The notes under the pieces: model-generated
Told to the model about the DNA's origin: nothing
Seen by the model: the letters and a program-made list of their open reading frames with translations, nothing else
Database searches by the model: none
Part shown: piece after piece, positions 23,511 through 36,215 of the stretch
Numbering within the stretch: position 1 is the first letter of the stretch
How the letters are laid out: each line of letters opens with the position of its first letter
Assembly (NCBI GenBank): GCA_030533445.1
Contig: CM060068.1
Coordinates: forward strand, 12,243,479-12,307,478
Direction: 5' to 3'
Source of the DNA: Cyprinodon diabolis
Taxonomy: Eukaryota; Chordata; Actinopteri; Cyprinodontiformes; Cyprinodontidae
Length of the DNA stretch: 64,000 nt
Program-made: the position numbers and the translations under genes

Positions 23511-24952
23511 CTTGGGGTACCTTATTATGCTTCAATTTGGGGCATTGCCTGACTGGAAAAAGATATGATTTTTTAGTTCCTGACTTTTGCTGACATGTTG
23601 TCTAAGTGTTTGTTTACCCATAAGATACAAGAGAATATGTTACCTTTGCTTCTGTATGTAAGTTTAATCCTAAAACTATTCCTTGTACGTGCTGTGTCTC
23701 TTTTCTCTCTCAATTCATCTTATATAAATATTTCAGCATTGCATCACCACTCAGATATTGGATAAAAACTGTAATATAACACTGGCAGGGTGTGTTTGAT
23801 TTCTGTGCCGATTTGTTTCTGCTACCCATCAATTGGTGTTCTTCTTCCAAATACTACTGTCCGGTTTCCCAATATAAGCTCAATCATACATTCCACTCAC
23901 TGACATTTGAGACTGATTTATTCACATGATAAAATGCAGATATGCCAAACTGAAGAGGAGGGAAAAAAAAACTGAGAATGAATATATATTTTTTATTAGC
24001 AATCCAGGCACAAATCACTCTTGGGATCCTGTGGCATGGTTTCAATGCAATTGGTATGCAACAGTAAATTTAATCATTATTGTCAGATGATGCTGGCTGA
24101 ATGCACACCAACAGATGTCATTTATATTCAGTATGAGCAAGCATCATGGAAGCAGAACAAACATTAGGGGCTATTAACAATATCCGTGATATGATATGAA
24201 AAGAGAGGGAGATAAATAACAAAACAGCAGAAGCAATTGCACTGAGAACAATCACCATTTTATGATTGTGGCTCTTTTTATTTCTTTATTTTGCCATCTG
24301 AGCTTTGAACAGGGTGTAATTGCAAAGTTTCTAAGAACAGATAACATTTTAGTAATACATGGAGAAAAAGGAATGGTTTCCATAATATACTAACTACTTT
24401 TCTTATCAACTGATTTCCATACTAAATGGCTTTTATTCAATCAATCAGTTTTCATAGAAAGATTACAGAAGCCGCTGTTAAGGCTTTAAGAGTCATTTAC
24501 ACATACATTTTAAAACTTTTAAAGTTTTTGCTAACTGCCTCCCATGATAAAGAGGGATAACATTGCAGATAAAAATGTAAAACAATAAGGAGGATTAACT
24601 TTAATATTTAAAATTTTTATACAAAATAAACATTTTTGTGGGAAAATTGTTAATTAAAATACAAATTTGCTATGAGTTCAGGAGTTTTCTAGATTTGATA
24701 TAATGTACTATTTTCTTTTTCTTAGAGGTCATAATATGTGGTAGTATTTGTATCATCTCAAACCCCCAACCATATCATTTTTTTAGAGACTGAATAGATA
24801 TTTGAATAGAATGAATAGAATTTTTTCATTGTACCCTTCACTTAAGCCCTATTGATAACTATGACAAACTCCATCTCATATCCACTGCTCATGCAACACA
24901 TGTTGCTCTTGCCATTTTCACAATTTTCAATGACTGCTGGCAACGAGAAGAA
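23511..24952. other. Unannotated intergenic DNA
   Basis: No coding domain or element ends were recognised. Confidence 0.4.
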
Positions 24953-25642
24953 TGTTGGCACTGATGACTGGATTATTGGTTCATTTCTTCTACCTGCTTA
25001 GCTCCACCCAGTTTTCCTTTTCACTCAACATTCACCTGTTCCAGCTCCTATTTAAACTGCTTCTTCCCAGCCATCAGTGCCAGATTATTCAAACTGTAGG
25101 GGAGAGTTCTCTAGTGTTCCCAGTGTGTTTCTGATTGCCTGATTCTGACTAGTTTCTATTCCTGGATTTCCAAGTGTTCCTGCTCCTGTTCTGATCTGTT
25201 ATTGCCTGACCTGTCTCGGGACTGCTATTTGGATTCTGCCAGCTAACGACCTTGGATCTGTCTCCTGACCCAGGCTTTAATTTCCTAGCGGTCCATCTTC
25301 TGCCCTGGATATCTGGTTCTGCATTGACACCAACTTTGGATTTTCCCTCTGGTTACATCTGCTCTTCCTCGTCTGTCTGCTTCTGCTCGCCATGCTTTGG
25401 AGAAATCATCCGGCTCCTCTTGGCTCAGACTGAACTTAAAAAGCAGGTTAGTGACTGACATGCTCGCTTTCGTGGTCAATAACCTGAGTTTGTACCTCTA
25501 AAGAGATTCCAGTCATCCTCTCCCAGCTGACAAGCCGCAGATCACTGAGCAGTTAATAAAATGTTATTTTTAATTTTTTTTTTAGAAATCTTCTGTTCTG
25601 TCTGTCTGCTTGATTCTTTGTCCTACATTCCGAGTCTTGACA
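24953..25642 (+). mobile_element. LTR (family B), probably solo
   Basis: It starts TGTTGGCACTGATGACTGG and ends GAGTCTTGACA, with a TATA-like CTCCTATTTAAACTGC early and TTAATAAAATG (polyadenylation signal) near the 3' end. It matches, in opposite orientation, the elements at 40156-40881, about 49969-50699 and about 56152-56805, sharing GGCACTGATG and the TTAGCTCC blocks. Flanking 5-mers do not match (AAGAA versus ATATG), so the exact ends or a target duplication could not be confirmed. No internal genes adjoin it. Confidence 0.6.
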
Positions 25643-27396
25643 ATATGCTTAGTTGTTGTATTGTTTTTTTTTCCACATACAGGCAACTGAGTATTATCAC
25701 ATAATTTTCTTTTTTTTAACTAATATTGTGAGGTCAACAATTGCTGGTGGTTTAGCCAGGGTCATCATTATAACAATCCTGTATAATATTACATTTTTGG
25801 ATTTGTGATATATATATAATAGTGCATTTTAATGTTTGTCCCCTTTACAAATTCAATTATTACCACTGTATTTTTAATTGATACAGTTATATAAAAATAG
25901 GCTCATTTCAAGGGATGAGACATCAAGGGATGACGGTAACGTGTTCACACATTAACTTATTTTTGTAAAGCTACAAAGCCAATTTTCTGCTTTTTACTTT
26001 AAAAAGTGGGTTTCAGTACTGCATCTATCCCTTGATAAAATGAGTCAGGTATTATCTGGGTACAAACAAGCAATGAGCAGGTAATTCTCTTTGCACTAGC
26101 CTGTTTCTTAACATGAAATAAACAAAAGAAAGAAATTACCTGCTCAGAATCTGCAAACAAATCCTCCTACAGCCATTGTTGTTGTGCCATGTTATTTTCT
26201 CTCTGACATTGACACAAAATAACTTTCTCATTCTTTCACTGCATTGGATTTTTTGTGTCACACATTAAATAACAAGAAAAAAAATAAATCAAAGAGCTAC
26301 AAGAAATTTTCATTTCCACTTACCAAAGCAAAGACAGAATACGAATGCTTTTCTTGTCAAAATGAAACTAAAAAGAAGCTATAAACCTTATTAAATTGCC
26401 CAATCAAACAAAACAATCTTTTTTCACTGTTATGTTTAAAAATTAAAAATAAGTATTTTCCTTCAAACCACCTTGAAAGTGAGAATATTCTAAACATTCT
26501 TTAATAAGTACCTAAAGGCCTTTTGAAAATGTCTGATTACCAAGTATGCTTTGACTGAAATGAGAAATTCTTACAAGTTTCACAACAACTTGCCAGAACA
26601 AAAATATATCTTTATTTAACATTTGATTTGAAACAATTAGGTGAGAAATCATTTTTGTAGACTTTTACAAAAACTCTTTTATGCTGAGTCATGATTCATG
26701 CCTTTTGAAGATCAAAAGAGAGACGGAGGAAAATATTATCCCCACTAAGAATATCAACAAATAAGCAGCAATATGGATAACCAATGAAGAAACATCTTTC
26801 CTTTTTTAAATTACTGCTCTCTCAACATTTAATTGATTCTGTCAGAGACACGATGAGGGGTTGTTGTATCATGGACAACATCAAACTGAGTCATTCATGG
26901 TTTTAATATGGTGTGGGAATTTTCACCAATCCTTGCATAATATCAGGTACAGAGTACAGCAGCAATTAGCTTTTGTTGATATTGTTACAATACACAACTG
27001 TAACGTCTACATCTGTAACGTCTTTTTTCTATAAGATGTTAAACAGATTGGTCACTCGCTAACCTTTAACTTACAATGAATAAAAAAAGTAGTTTTCATA
27101 TAATGTTATGTCTCTCTTATTTAGAGATGTCTCCATTTGATTAGAAACCAGTCTGATATCAGCTATAAAATTAATATCGTAATATTTAGGTCTGCCTCTA
27201 AAACTTCTGATATTAGAAAGCTCACAGAAACACTTTGCTTAAATCCACTTTTAATTAAAGTTTATGTAACTTTCTGGTGAATAAGAAATGGGTCAGTTGT
27301 TCTTATATCTGATGCTGTTAAGTACTGTTCTCTATTTGAGAAATATCACTTGATCGAGCCTTTTATATAATACCAAACTAAAAATAAATAAATAAA
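25643..27396. other. Unannotated AT-rich intergenic DNA
   Basis: No domain-bearing frame, terminal repeat or RNA gene was recognised. Confidence 0.45.
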
Positions 27397-28410
27397 TACT
27401 GTATTGTCTGCACTATTAGCCATACAGTACCTAAAAGCCTTCAAATCCCCATTAAGCTTCAACAGGTCTCCCAACTACGGGGAGCAAACACCGACTCCAT
27501 TTTCTCCAATAGAAGAAGTAGCGTGTAGTGCATACTGGAAATTTTCATTTCATGCTATCAGTTACACAGTAAAACATGATGATAGAGCAGCAGCTCGAGA
27601 ATTAAACATTAATGAATAAATTGTAGAGTAGGCAAGAAGATGACCTGCGGTGAGTAGGCAAAAGAGCTGGCACTCAAACTCAACATCCATGTTTTTAGAA
27701 GCGATCCTTCTTGGTGCTTTCAGTTTATGAAAAGACGTAATATCTTGATCTACACATGAACTACTGTTTTGCACCAACTGCCAAAAGACTACCAAGAAAA
27801 GCTGGCCTCTTTCCTCGCATACTGCAAAAACAAGATTACTGAAAAAAAGATCTGGCCAGAGCACATCATCAACATGGACGAGGTTCCAGTCACTTTTGAT
27901 ATTCCTGTAAACCGCACTTGGATAAAACAGAAGGTGGACACATGTTCACCAAGACAGGGAGACAGCGTCAATTGAAATTAACCACTATCTGCCAGTGGAT
28001 TGCAAATGCCTGGGCTGAAATAATACCGTCTCAACTGTGGATCGAGTTTTCAGGGAGGCAGGAAATGTGACTTAGCTGCCAGACAAAAGCAGCGACATTG
28101 ACTCAGAAAAAGATGATGATTTTCTAAATTTATGTGTTTCTTTTGTCTATTTACAGCTGATGAAGGTTGGTCATGGCGAATATAATATACCTATAAAGTT
28201 TGACTTACTTATCCCACTGTTTTATTTACATTCTCTTTTTCACAGCTGCATCTAGTGGATGCATAACGCAAGCCCAGCCGCTACTGTAGCTTCTACTCTA
28301 TGCGCCTTACAGTGCGGTGCGCCTTATATATGAAAAAGATGTTAAAATAGGCAATTAATTGAAGGTGCACCTTATAATCCGATGCGCCTTATAATGTGGA
28401 ATATACGGTA
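27397..28410 (+). mobile_element. Pogo/Tigger-like DNA transposon remnant
   Basis: The left end TACTGTATTGTCTGCACTAT and the right end (ATAATGTGGAATATACGGTA read in reverse as TACCGTATATTCCACATTAT) are diverged inverted repeats of the type TACCGTATTTTCCGCACTAT. Subterminal GCGCCTTATAAT repeats lie inside the right end (about 28299-28395), as in the common teleost pogo-like family. TA dinucleotides mark both boundaries. The element is about 1.0 kb and holds a disrupted transposase gene on the plus strand, so much of the original coding region has been deleted. Confidence 0.75.
27525..28130 (+). pseudogene. Pogo/Tigger-like transposase remnant
   Basis: Parts of a transposase survive in order. 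The N-terminal DNA-binding region is seen as FSFHAISYTVKHDDRAAARE followed by LNINE (about 27540-27616). Then come several stops, then GAFSL-type sequence. A clean frame 27769-27975 follows with QLPKDYQEKLASFLAYCKNK, ITEKKIWPEHIINMDE and VPVTFDIPVNRTWIK. NMDE carries the first catalytic aspartate of the DDE domain. The next sequence jumps to a C-terminal-like WIANAWAEIIPSQLW and an acidic SDIDSEKDDDF tail. The middle of the DDE domain, with the remaining two catalytic acids, is deleted. The gene is inactive. Confidence 0.7.
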
Positions 28411-29217
28411 ATAAAATTATGTATGACACATGCTTATATCATATCAGGCCATCATTGGAAATAATAAAATGTATTGGGATATTCTAAGTTTTTTATATAT
28501 TTATATTAGTAAAATTCTGACAGCATTCTTGCTGCTTGACCTCTGCTCACCCATAATCCCAAAATAATTTTCAACCAACTTTTGCTTTGTGGGCCAACTG
28601 TGTCGAGATTTAAACATCTAACCAAAGCTGTCATCCTTAGATCACAAATAGGTTATAGCATTAAATGAAAAACCCAGGAAGAACAACTTGAAGATCTTTA
28701 AACACCAGTTAGTTTGTCACAATATAGTCAGTTTTACATCATGACTGAGATGGCAAAGAGGGTCACTCTCATGTGAAGTCTGAAGTATGAACTTTGAATT
28801 TCAAGTCCAGTTGACTATTTTTCTGAAGTCTATGTTAAATGAAAATGTTTGACTATGTGTTCCTTTTTAAATCTGTATCCATCTAAAATCATGAAAAAAC
28901 CAATAAAAAAATAAGAAGTTAGCTAATTTTTTTTTTTTTTTTAATTCTCAACTTTGTAAGAGGAAAGAACTACCTGCCACTCTTTATTAAACTTTGAATT
29001 TCAGACAAAGTGTTCTGACTGTGTCTTTTATTCTCTTTTTGCATGTTTTGCATACTGTATTTATTTTTCTGATCACCACTTTAAAGTTTATGCACCCCCA
29101 TACAATCTTGGGATTTTATTTGTATTTTTTTTTAAATCTGGGTAGTTTAATTGTCTGGGCAGAAGCTCACACACTCATAAATGAGTGTGCATAAAAATGT
29201 ACACAGTGTTTATGCTC
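28411..29217. other. Unannotated AT-rich intergenic DNA
   Basis: No coding domain was recognised. A poly-T run lies near 28927-28942. Confidence 0.45.
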
Positions 29218-29481
29218 ATCATATGTTATCAGGCCCTTTCTATGTCTATACTGTCATGCTTGTAACAGCTTTCTGGAAAAGTCAAGTACAAAACTTCTCA
29301 TTAGTGGTTTCTTAAAATCATTGATATAGAACAACCCTAAGTCATTTCTTCAACCCTCTGCCTACTAGTTTGCAAAATTTGCAGTGGGCACCACAGCATC
29401 TTTGGATGTTCTTTTCCTGAAAACCTCAAAAAAGACCTTCCTGAAGAATAATCGAAGACACCACCACTAGCAGCTCCTAAA
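29218..29481 (+). repeat. Duplicated segment, copy 1
   Basis: About 264 bp from ATCATATGTTATCAGGCCCT to CAGCTCCTAAA. It is repeated in the same orientation at 33150-33409 with only scattered substitutions and small indels. The family is unknown and neither copy has a coding frame or terminal repeats. It may be part of a dispersed repeat or a local segmental duplication. Confidence 0.85.
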
Positions 29482-30132
29482 GTTCAGATTGGAGGGAGAT
29501 CACTTAACGAGAAGAAGAACAAGGGACACGCTACATAGCCTCCTATCAGAATATGGTGGTAAATTGGCTGAAATAGGAAAGTTCTTTAGGCCAGGTCTGG
29601 ACTTGTAGCTTTCCAGGCCACCTGGCCAGTTCACAAAGACTGTCAGGCCTGCAGCAGCTGTTCTTTGGCTCCTCCTAAACAACTGAGGAAGAGATGAGCC
29701 AGGCCAGCTTAAATAGTAGAGTGGGGGAAAAAAAACAATACTAGGGTTAAATTAAGTTATTTTTTATCCCTGGTTACAACTGCCAAACATTTATGTATGA
29801 GACTGGACTACATGAATCAATCTGTTCCAAACAACTCCAAGCACTTACTACAGTATATTGTTTTCAACCTGGTTTCTCTTGGGATTACCTGGATTTCACA
29901 GTATAATATTGATTTTTTTTTCTGTCCTTGTAAGGGAGCTTAAAAATTATTTAAAGAAATCTGTAAATAATGGGTTTCAATGAGTTTCTCATGCAGTGTA
30001 TCTGATGAGGATAATTTTTTACTTATTCTGACAGTACTATATCGCTTAACTTTACGTAACAACTTATAACTTTAGCTTTTTACTTGCTTGTAACATGTAC
30101 TAGTTTAACGCGTACATGTTGCCCTTGAAAAA
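29482..30132. other. Unannotated intergenic DNA
   Basis: Nothing recognised. A 60-codon minus frame (29682-29500) has no motif. Confidence 0.4.
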
Positions 30133-30137
30133 CAGAT

Positions 30138-30704
30138 TGTCATACTGCAGGTCTGGTGTCTGTCTCTCTCTCTTCTCTGCAGGGTGTGATGAGCAGGTGC
30201 AGCTCATCTCTTTTAATTTTGGAGCCTACTTAAGGAGCTGGGACTAGGAGGAGGGCGTCAGTTCTTTCTCGCTACCAGCGTGGTATATGACCGAACAGTT
30301 TTCTCCTAGATTCGTGTTCAAACCAGATCTAATCCCGTGTCTCTGTTTTTTCCCTCCTAGCCACCAACCAAGCTAGTTTGCCGCAGCCCTCCTCCAGGAG
30401 CCCACCTGCCTGTCCACCCTCCTACAAACCATCACCTGAAGAGTAGAGAGTCAGTTGCTCCTGGACCCAGGACACATCCTTCAAAACAAGCTCTAAACAA
30501 CCTCAAACCCCTGTGAGTTAAGCATCCTCCACCTTCCCTCCACCTCAGATCAGTTTTTCACCATCACCCAATCTTTTCCCTAGGCTGTACCAGGAAGATC
30601 CTGCCAGACTCCATTTTCTGTTCTTTGTTTTAATAAACTTTTCCTTAAACTGATCTGTCTCTGTGGTTGCCCTGATTCAGAGTCATTCTTCTCTCATTGT
30701 GACA
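30138..30704 (+). mobile_element. Solo LTR (family C)
   Basis: It starts TGTCATACTGCAGG and ends CTCATTGTGACA. Candidate core promoter CTACTTAAGGAGCTGG lies about 90 bp in, and TTTAATAAACTTTTCC (polyadenylation signal) lies about 75 bp before the end. Flanking 5-mers CAGAT (30133-30137) and GAGAT (30705-30709) match at four of five positions, consistent with an ageing target duplication. No internal genes are attached. Confidence 0.75.
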
Positions 30705-30709
30705 GAGAT

Positions 30710-31170
30710 CCTAATATCAAAGCATGCCCTGTAAAAAAAGGTTAACTAAAAGTGTATTGTTTGTTTGAAGCAAAAGTGAATGCACAGAAACAAAAATAAA
30801 CTAATCTTATTAATCTAGTGCATTAATCTTGCATTATTTCTAATTAGGTTTACCATAAATACACTATGTAAACAATCGTATAGACAGATTTAACATTTGA
30901 ACATTACATTTAATATCAAACATGTAGTACTTTAAGTGTGTCTAAAGTTAATTAAGATCTGATTAAAGGGCCTCCTTGGAGCATATTTATGCATGCAAGA
31001 ATATTGCAGCTAAAACTTAGTACAGTTATTATCAAAATAAGATATTTCTTAACTATCTTACTTGTTGTGGTATTTTACCAGTAGATGATGAATATAAGTT
31101 TTAGTTAATTAATAGGTCATTCAAAATAAGTGTATAACCAATTAATTATTATTAGTTAAAAGATTATAAC
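30710..31170. other. Unannotated AT-rich intergenic DNA
   Basis: Nothing recognised. Confidence 0.4.
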
Positions 31171-31176
31171 TAACTC

Positions 31177-31720
31177 ACTTACACACCAGGGTTCTTGGTG
31201 TATGACATCCACGGTTAGATTTCTGGATCGACCGCTTAAAATCCTGTTGTCTCCACCATTTTAGCAAATTAGAATGTGGCTATTATCAGCCATCATCCTA
31301 CCAAAGAAAACTGTCTCTGTTTATTTAAATGTTACAAAGAGGAGGGTAAGTCTGACCTGAGTTATAAATCATTGCACAATAAACATAAACTAATACAGGT
31401 TAAAATGCCGATGTCATTATTTCTAATAATCTAGGATTATAGCAAATCTAAGATCTATGCAAACATTAAACACTACTGGAAAGGTACATAAAACAAATAA
31501 TTTGGAAAGAGGAAAAGTGGTCTAAAAGTCCTTTCAAAGAATTTATAAGGGAATGTCCAAGTTAAGTTAGGTGCTTTCAATGATGTCCGTTCAAAACAGC
31601 AGCAGGTATATGTGAATACAAAAATTGCAGTTAAATAGTGTTTCCTTCAGCTTACGATGGGTAATGGTGATGGGTAACAAATGCATTAAAAAAAAACAGC
31701 ATGGCAGCAAGATGGTTAGC
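31177..31720 (+). repeat. Dispersed repeat, copy 1 (paired with about 59544-60040)
   Basis: Blocks such as CACCAGGGTTCTTGGTGTAT, GAAAACTGTCTCTGTTTATT, ATAAATCATT, ATGCAAACATTAAACACTAC and AGCAGCAGGTA recur in the same order and orientation 28 kb away (CACCAAGATTCTTTAG, GAAAGTTGTCTCCC, ATAAATCATT, ATGCAAACACTAAACACTAC, AGCAGCAGATA). The copies are strongly diverged, so this is an old repeat family. There is no coding frame. It could be an old LTR, but its ends were not identified. Confidence 0.55.
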
Positions 31721-32399
31721 TTAGATAACACTTACGACTCAGCAAGAGGATGGAGCTTTCCTGAGACAAATGCCGAGTTTGAATTCAGAGTCTGCGTCTT
31801 CTGAAAGCCAGATATGTTGCCCGATTACGTCATAGCGTGTTGCCAAGGTCTATTCAGATAGAAAAACTCCTCGTTATGCGGCCAACACATGCAGCCTTCT
31901 TTTTGCCCATTTTGAAGGACATATCCAGTGTATCCTACATAGCCTCGGGTGTCCAGACATTTACAAGTCTGAGCAAGCTGGCTGCGTGTTCAGAGAAAAA
32001 AGGTAAATGGTGCCAAACAGGGGTGAATATTGTAAGTGCAGTTTATTATAATACAAGTGTGTGAATAGTTTCATCTGAAATGAATGAAAATTGTTATTTT
32101 TAATGGTTATTAAGTCAGACATGTGGCGGGTGATGTTTGGTGTATTGAAAGGTTTTTCTGTCCCTGTGCAAATTGATTTGGCTGACATTGGGGCACATAT
32201 TCCAATATCTCTGCTGCTGAAGCCCATTGACAAAGGTTATTAGCACCCAGAACAGTAGTGAGAATTTCAGTATCCATTCTTTACCTGCTTTTTGTGTCAA
32301 CTGTCAAGGTTGCTAGGCGACAGAGAATACAGGCGGTTAAAACCGGAGAAGTCTGGACCTGTTTGAATCTATAGCCAAAACTTTTCCGGATTCCTTATT

Positions 32400-32960
32400 T
32401 TCACTGACCTCAAATGACTAGGTCCAGGTACACAACCCTGAGGTGCACCTGAACTGATTCCAAAACCGAGTTATTAATCCTGACTTTTTGGATTTTATTT
32501 GTTAAAAAAATAAAACCACTTAATAAGAAAATGATTAACATTCATCTAGGTAAATTTCTGAGCAAATGAGGCTGTGATGAATTAAAATCAAAACTAAAAT
32601 CTATTAACAAACGGCTTGCATAGTCCTTGGGAACTTCCAGATGCCTAAGAGTCAAGTGGGTGATGTTATTAATTGCATTGTCTGTAAAACACTCCCTTTT
32701 TAGCAAACTGAAGTCAAGTTCATGTCATCAACAAGTTCATGGTTGACTTAAGATTTTAGTATAGACACCATGTATTTTTCAAAGCATTTCATGTAAATAG
32801 AAGTTAAAGCCACCGGCCTATAATCGCTTTCTATTGGACAGGGTTTCTTTGGAATGGGATTAATGGTCCATTTTTTCCAGAGAGCAGGAACGAATCTGCA
32901 GACCTTTAAAACATGGGGCAGCGTCCTGGGGCCAGCTCAGAAGCAAAGGTTTTTAGGAGA
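32400..32960 (-). pseudogene. Decayed LINE reverse transcriptase (L2-type group)
   Basis: On the minus strand, in order and across frames: KPCPIESDYRPVALTSI (about 32860-32810), MKCFEKYMVSILKS, then NLTSVC and INNITHLTLRHLEVPKDYAS-like sequence with many stops (about 32720-32600), and QKVRINNSVLESVQVHLRVV (about 32490-32430), which sits where a PQG-type box would be. DYRPVALTS followed by MKCFEK is a familiar start of the polymerase core in L2-type fish LINEs. There are multiple frameshifts, and the FADD box was not found. It is an old dead copy. Confidence 0.6.
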
Positions 32961-33149
32961 AAAGCAGATATACCATCAGGGCAGATTTCTTCTTGCATAA
33001 ATGGCTGAACAGTGGCTGGATTTTGAGGGGATCAACTTTGAACAGAGTTGAGCTGTAATTGACTGTAGAATATAATTGCATTCTAAAGAAAAGTACTGTG
33101 TATCAAACCGGAGAAAGAAATCATGAAGTTTGTTTGCTTAACTCAGCTT

Positions 33150-33409
33150 ATCATATGTTATCAGGCCCTTTCTATGTGTTGTCATGTTTGTAACAGCTTT
33201 CTGGTAGAGTCAAGTACAAAACTTCTCATTAGTGGTTTCTTAAAATCCTTGATATAGACCAACCCTAAGTCATTTCTTCAACCCTCTGCCTACTAGTTTG
33301 CAAAATTTGCAGTGGGCACCACAGTATCTTTGGATGTTCTGTTCCTGAAAACCTCAAAACGGACTTTCCTGAAGAAGAATAGAAGACACCACCACTAGCA
33401 GCTCCTAAA
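33150..33409 (+). repeat. Duplicated segment, copy 2
   Basis: Matches 29218-29481 in the same orientation from TCATATGTTATCAGGCCCTT to CAGCTCCTAAA. Differences include a deletion of CTATAC after CTATGTGT and an extra AAG in GAAGAAGAAT. It lies directly beside the decayed LINE fragment at 32400-32960, but it contains no recognisable protein segment. Confidence 0.85.
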
Positions 33410-35020
33410 TAACTGCAGCCCTTGCTGGGCTGCTTTGCAGAATTTCTTTTCTTTTGCCCCATTCCGATCTGGACCTTAGCTTTCTCCTTTAAGAATTATG
33501 CATCCTTTGAACTTCTATCTACACATACTCAATTTGCTAGTATTAATACACACTGTGTAGCTGATACCATATGCCACCACAAAAAAACAATACTTGTACT
33601 TAAGTTTGAGAGCCTGATAAAAATAATTAGCTGATAAAGTTCAGCATTAGATGCCGCAATGCTATATTTATAAACTGTACTCTGCACTGCAATGAACAAT
33701 TGCTTTGAATTATTGTAGACAAACAAGGATAAGGTATTTTTTTTTCACATTTACACTCCAACAGGAAGCTATTTTGGAGGTCTTCCAGTGGGGTTGTTAC
33801 CGACAATATAAATGTAATTGAGTTACCTGTCATTATCATACTCAACCATAAACATGTTTACAAAATAAGAAACACAAAAACATCCACCATTGTTTTCATA
33901 AAGCTTTAACAGAGTTTTGCTGTAACAGACAGTTTGCTGTGTATCGTTCAAACTGATGCTAACAAGTAACATCTGCTTTATTCCACATCTGACAGCTTCT
34001 TAATGGGATAATTGCTCTGCTCGATTCCAATTTACAAGGCCACAGCCCACCATACCTCAATGTCAATAGTACACAATGCTCTCTTAAATTGTTATCACAG
34101 GTAATGGTATGTGCATAACAACTGCAGCTCCCTGACAATGTCCTTGGTCTGACTTTTGTTTTCCACTGAAACCAACAGGGATATATGGCTGTATAATTAA
34201 CAATATGAACAGTGTTAAGAGAATGCTGTCCTATATATTATTCACCTAGGATATAAACAGAGAGGTGCTCCCAAGGACTTTTGCCAAGTTTTGTCATTTT
34301 ATCAGTTTATTTCTGAGGAATTCTATACAGTCATCTTGAACGGCTCAACACCGATGATGTATTTGCTGAGAAAACAGAATTTCACTTACTCATGTGGTAT
34401 TTTATTTCTCTAGGTCCATTAAAATGTCAGATCAATTCTTTTTATTAAAAAGTGACTCAAACACATATTCTCTGAAGCTTTCTCTTCACATTGGTCTTTA
34501 GGCATCATCTTTCTGTCCCCAGGCTGCTTGCCTATGCAAAGGCACAACCTCATCATAGTACCAAAGGTAATAAACAGTTCAATACGGCCATGCAATTTGT
34601 CTTAGGCACCAGTTTAACTACTTACCTTAATAAGTGAAAAGATGTGCGACAAAATATTGTTGAGTGTTGGTGACAGAGCAAGTTTGAAGACTTTAAAGTT
34701 GTAGGGAAATCATATTTAAATGTCAAATCATTCTGGCTTAAACATGTATATAAATGTACTCTTTATCAGAAGATATTGTCCCAAAATTTAGGAAATTTCT
34801 TTTAAAAAAAATAAATAAAAAATCCTGTTTTAAAATCTGTTTTTTTTTCTCCATTATCTTATGCAGGCCAGTAAATTATATGTCAGCCTGTACACCTAAA
34901 TTGGAACAATCATATATTAACAGTCATCTGTCAATCTTGTCATCTTGATTCATATTTCGCAGCTTATATACGCATCTGTTGAAATAAGAATCGTGGTGAC
35001 CGTTACAGATGTATAGTTGG
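33410..35020. other. Unannotated intergenic DNA
   Basis: No coding domain was recognised. About 33950-34180 is more balanced in composition than its surroundings and carries no repeat features, so it is a weak candidate for conserved non-coding sequence. Confidence 0.35.
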
Positions 35021-35024
35021 AGAG

Positions 35025-35890
35025 CGAATTGTTGGCCGTTTCTCAATTCACAAGAACGTGAGTACGGACTCGTGTCCTCGCAAAGTATGTTCTTGAGAAG
35101 AACACAGAAAAGTGTAGACTTGGCGAGAACGGGAGCACACAGCATAACTTTGGGTCCATTAGAACAAAAGTGTACCCGTGACGTCACCACACGCTCCTCT
35201 TGGAGCTGCTTTTCACCTCCTGTTATTAATAGTCTCTAGATAATAATAAATTCTGACTTTTTTCATTTAGTGGGGGGATAATTATTAACACAGCCAGATA
35301 AACACAAATCAAATTAACATTTTGCCAAATAAAACAAAAATCTCCCCATTATAGCCAGCGGTCCTTCAGACACAGCTATGCTGAGAGAGGGCTACTGCAG
35401 ACGGGCAAGTATAAGACCTACCCTCGGAGCTCCGCTGGTTGCTGCAGTCCTCTGAACTTCACAAAAATTTTTTTTAATTATGCATTAAATCGGTAAATGG
35501 GCCATATAGTGATACTTAAAAGTATAATTTTCTCGCCTCAAATGATCTTAAACATACTTTTATTGAATAACAGCTGAGCTGTGTGAGCACTCCATTGAAA
35601 GGAGAGGGAGGATACTCATAAACGATGTCCGACACAAAACCCTCCTCATCTTGCATGTTTCCGCTGTCCACAGCATTCCCTGACAGTGTCTTTGCTAATT
35701 CACCAAGTTAGTGCTACTTAGTCCCAATGTATTTTCCCACTGGGAACCTACTAGCACTAAGTTGCTGACCAGTTAGCAACGATACTTCCGAGAAACAATC
35801 AAACTTTCTTGCGAGCCTTCCGCCACAACAATCCCGCCCTCTTGATAAACGACCAATCAAATTCACTTTATTCACTTGTGTAAAGTCATG
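35025..35890. mobile_element. Possible non-autonomous DNA transposon remnant
   Basis: GCCGTTTCTCAATTCACAAG begins a CpG-containing block (AACGTGAGTACGGACTCGTG) unlike the AT-rich surroundings, and the block ends near ACTTGTGTAAAGTCATGCAC. The opening resembles terminal sequences of some fish DNA transposons, but no inverted counterpart or target duplication could be found. The class is not assigned. Confidence 0.25.
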
Positions 35891-36215
35891 CACTAGGGAG
35901 AATTCTGAACAACCGTTTCCCTACGACTTTATAAATACTACAGGCCTATGATTTCAATTTTCCACAGATGACCACTTATTTCAACGCAAAGTTCTGTCAA
36001 ATCCAGATTTATTAAATTAAATCAGGCTAATACAAGAATATAGCAGGTATAGTAAAACCTAAATAAGTAAGCAATATGACTTTTTCATACTGTTTTCATG
36101 CTGTTTTGACTTATGTCATGTAATCAAATGACTTTTGGATTTTCATGTGTTTTTCTGTCAGAAGACACGAAAATGGGTGTGTGTTAGGACAACAAATGAG
36201 AGTGTGATTTGAGCT

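Noticed and set aside
27789..27971. Minus-strand open frame over the pogo-like region
   Set aside because: It is the shadow of the plus-strand transposase frame, which carries the recognisable NMDE motif.
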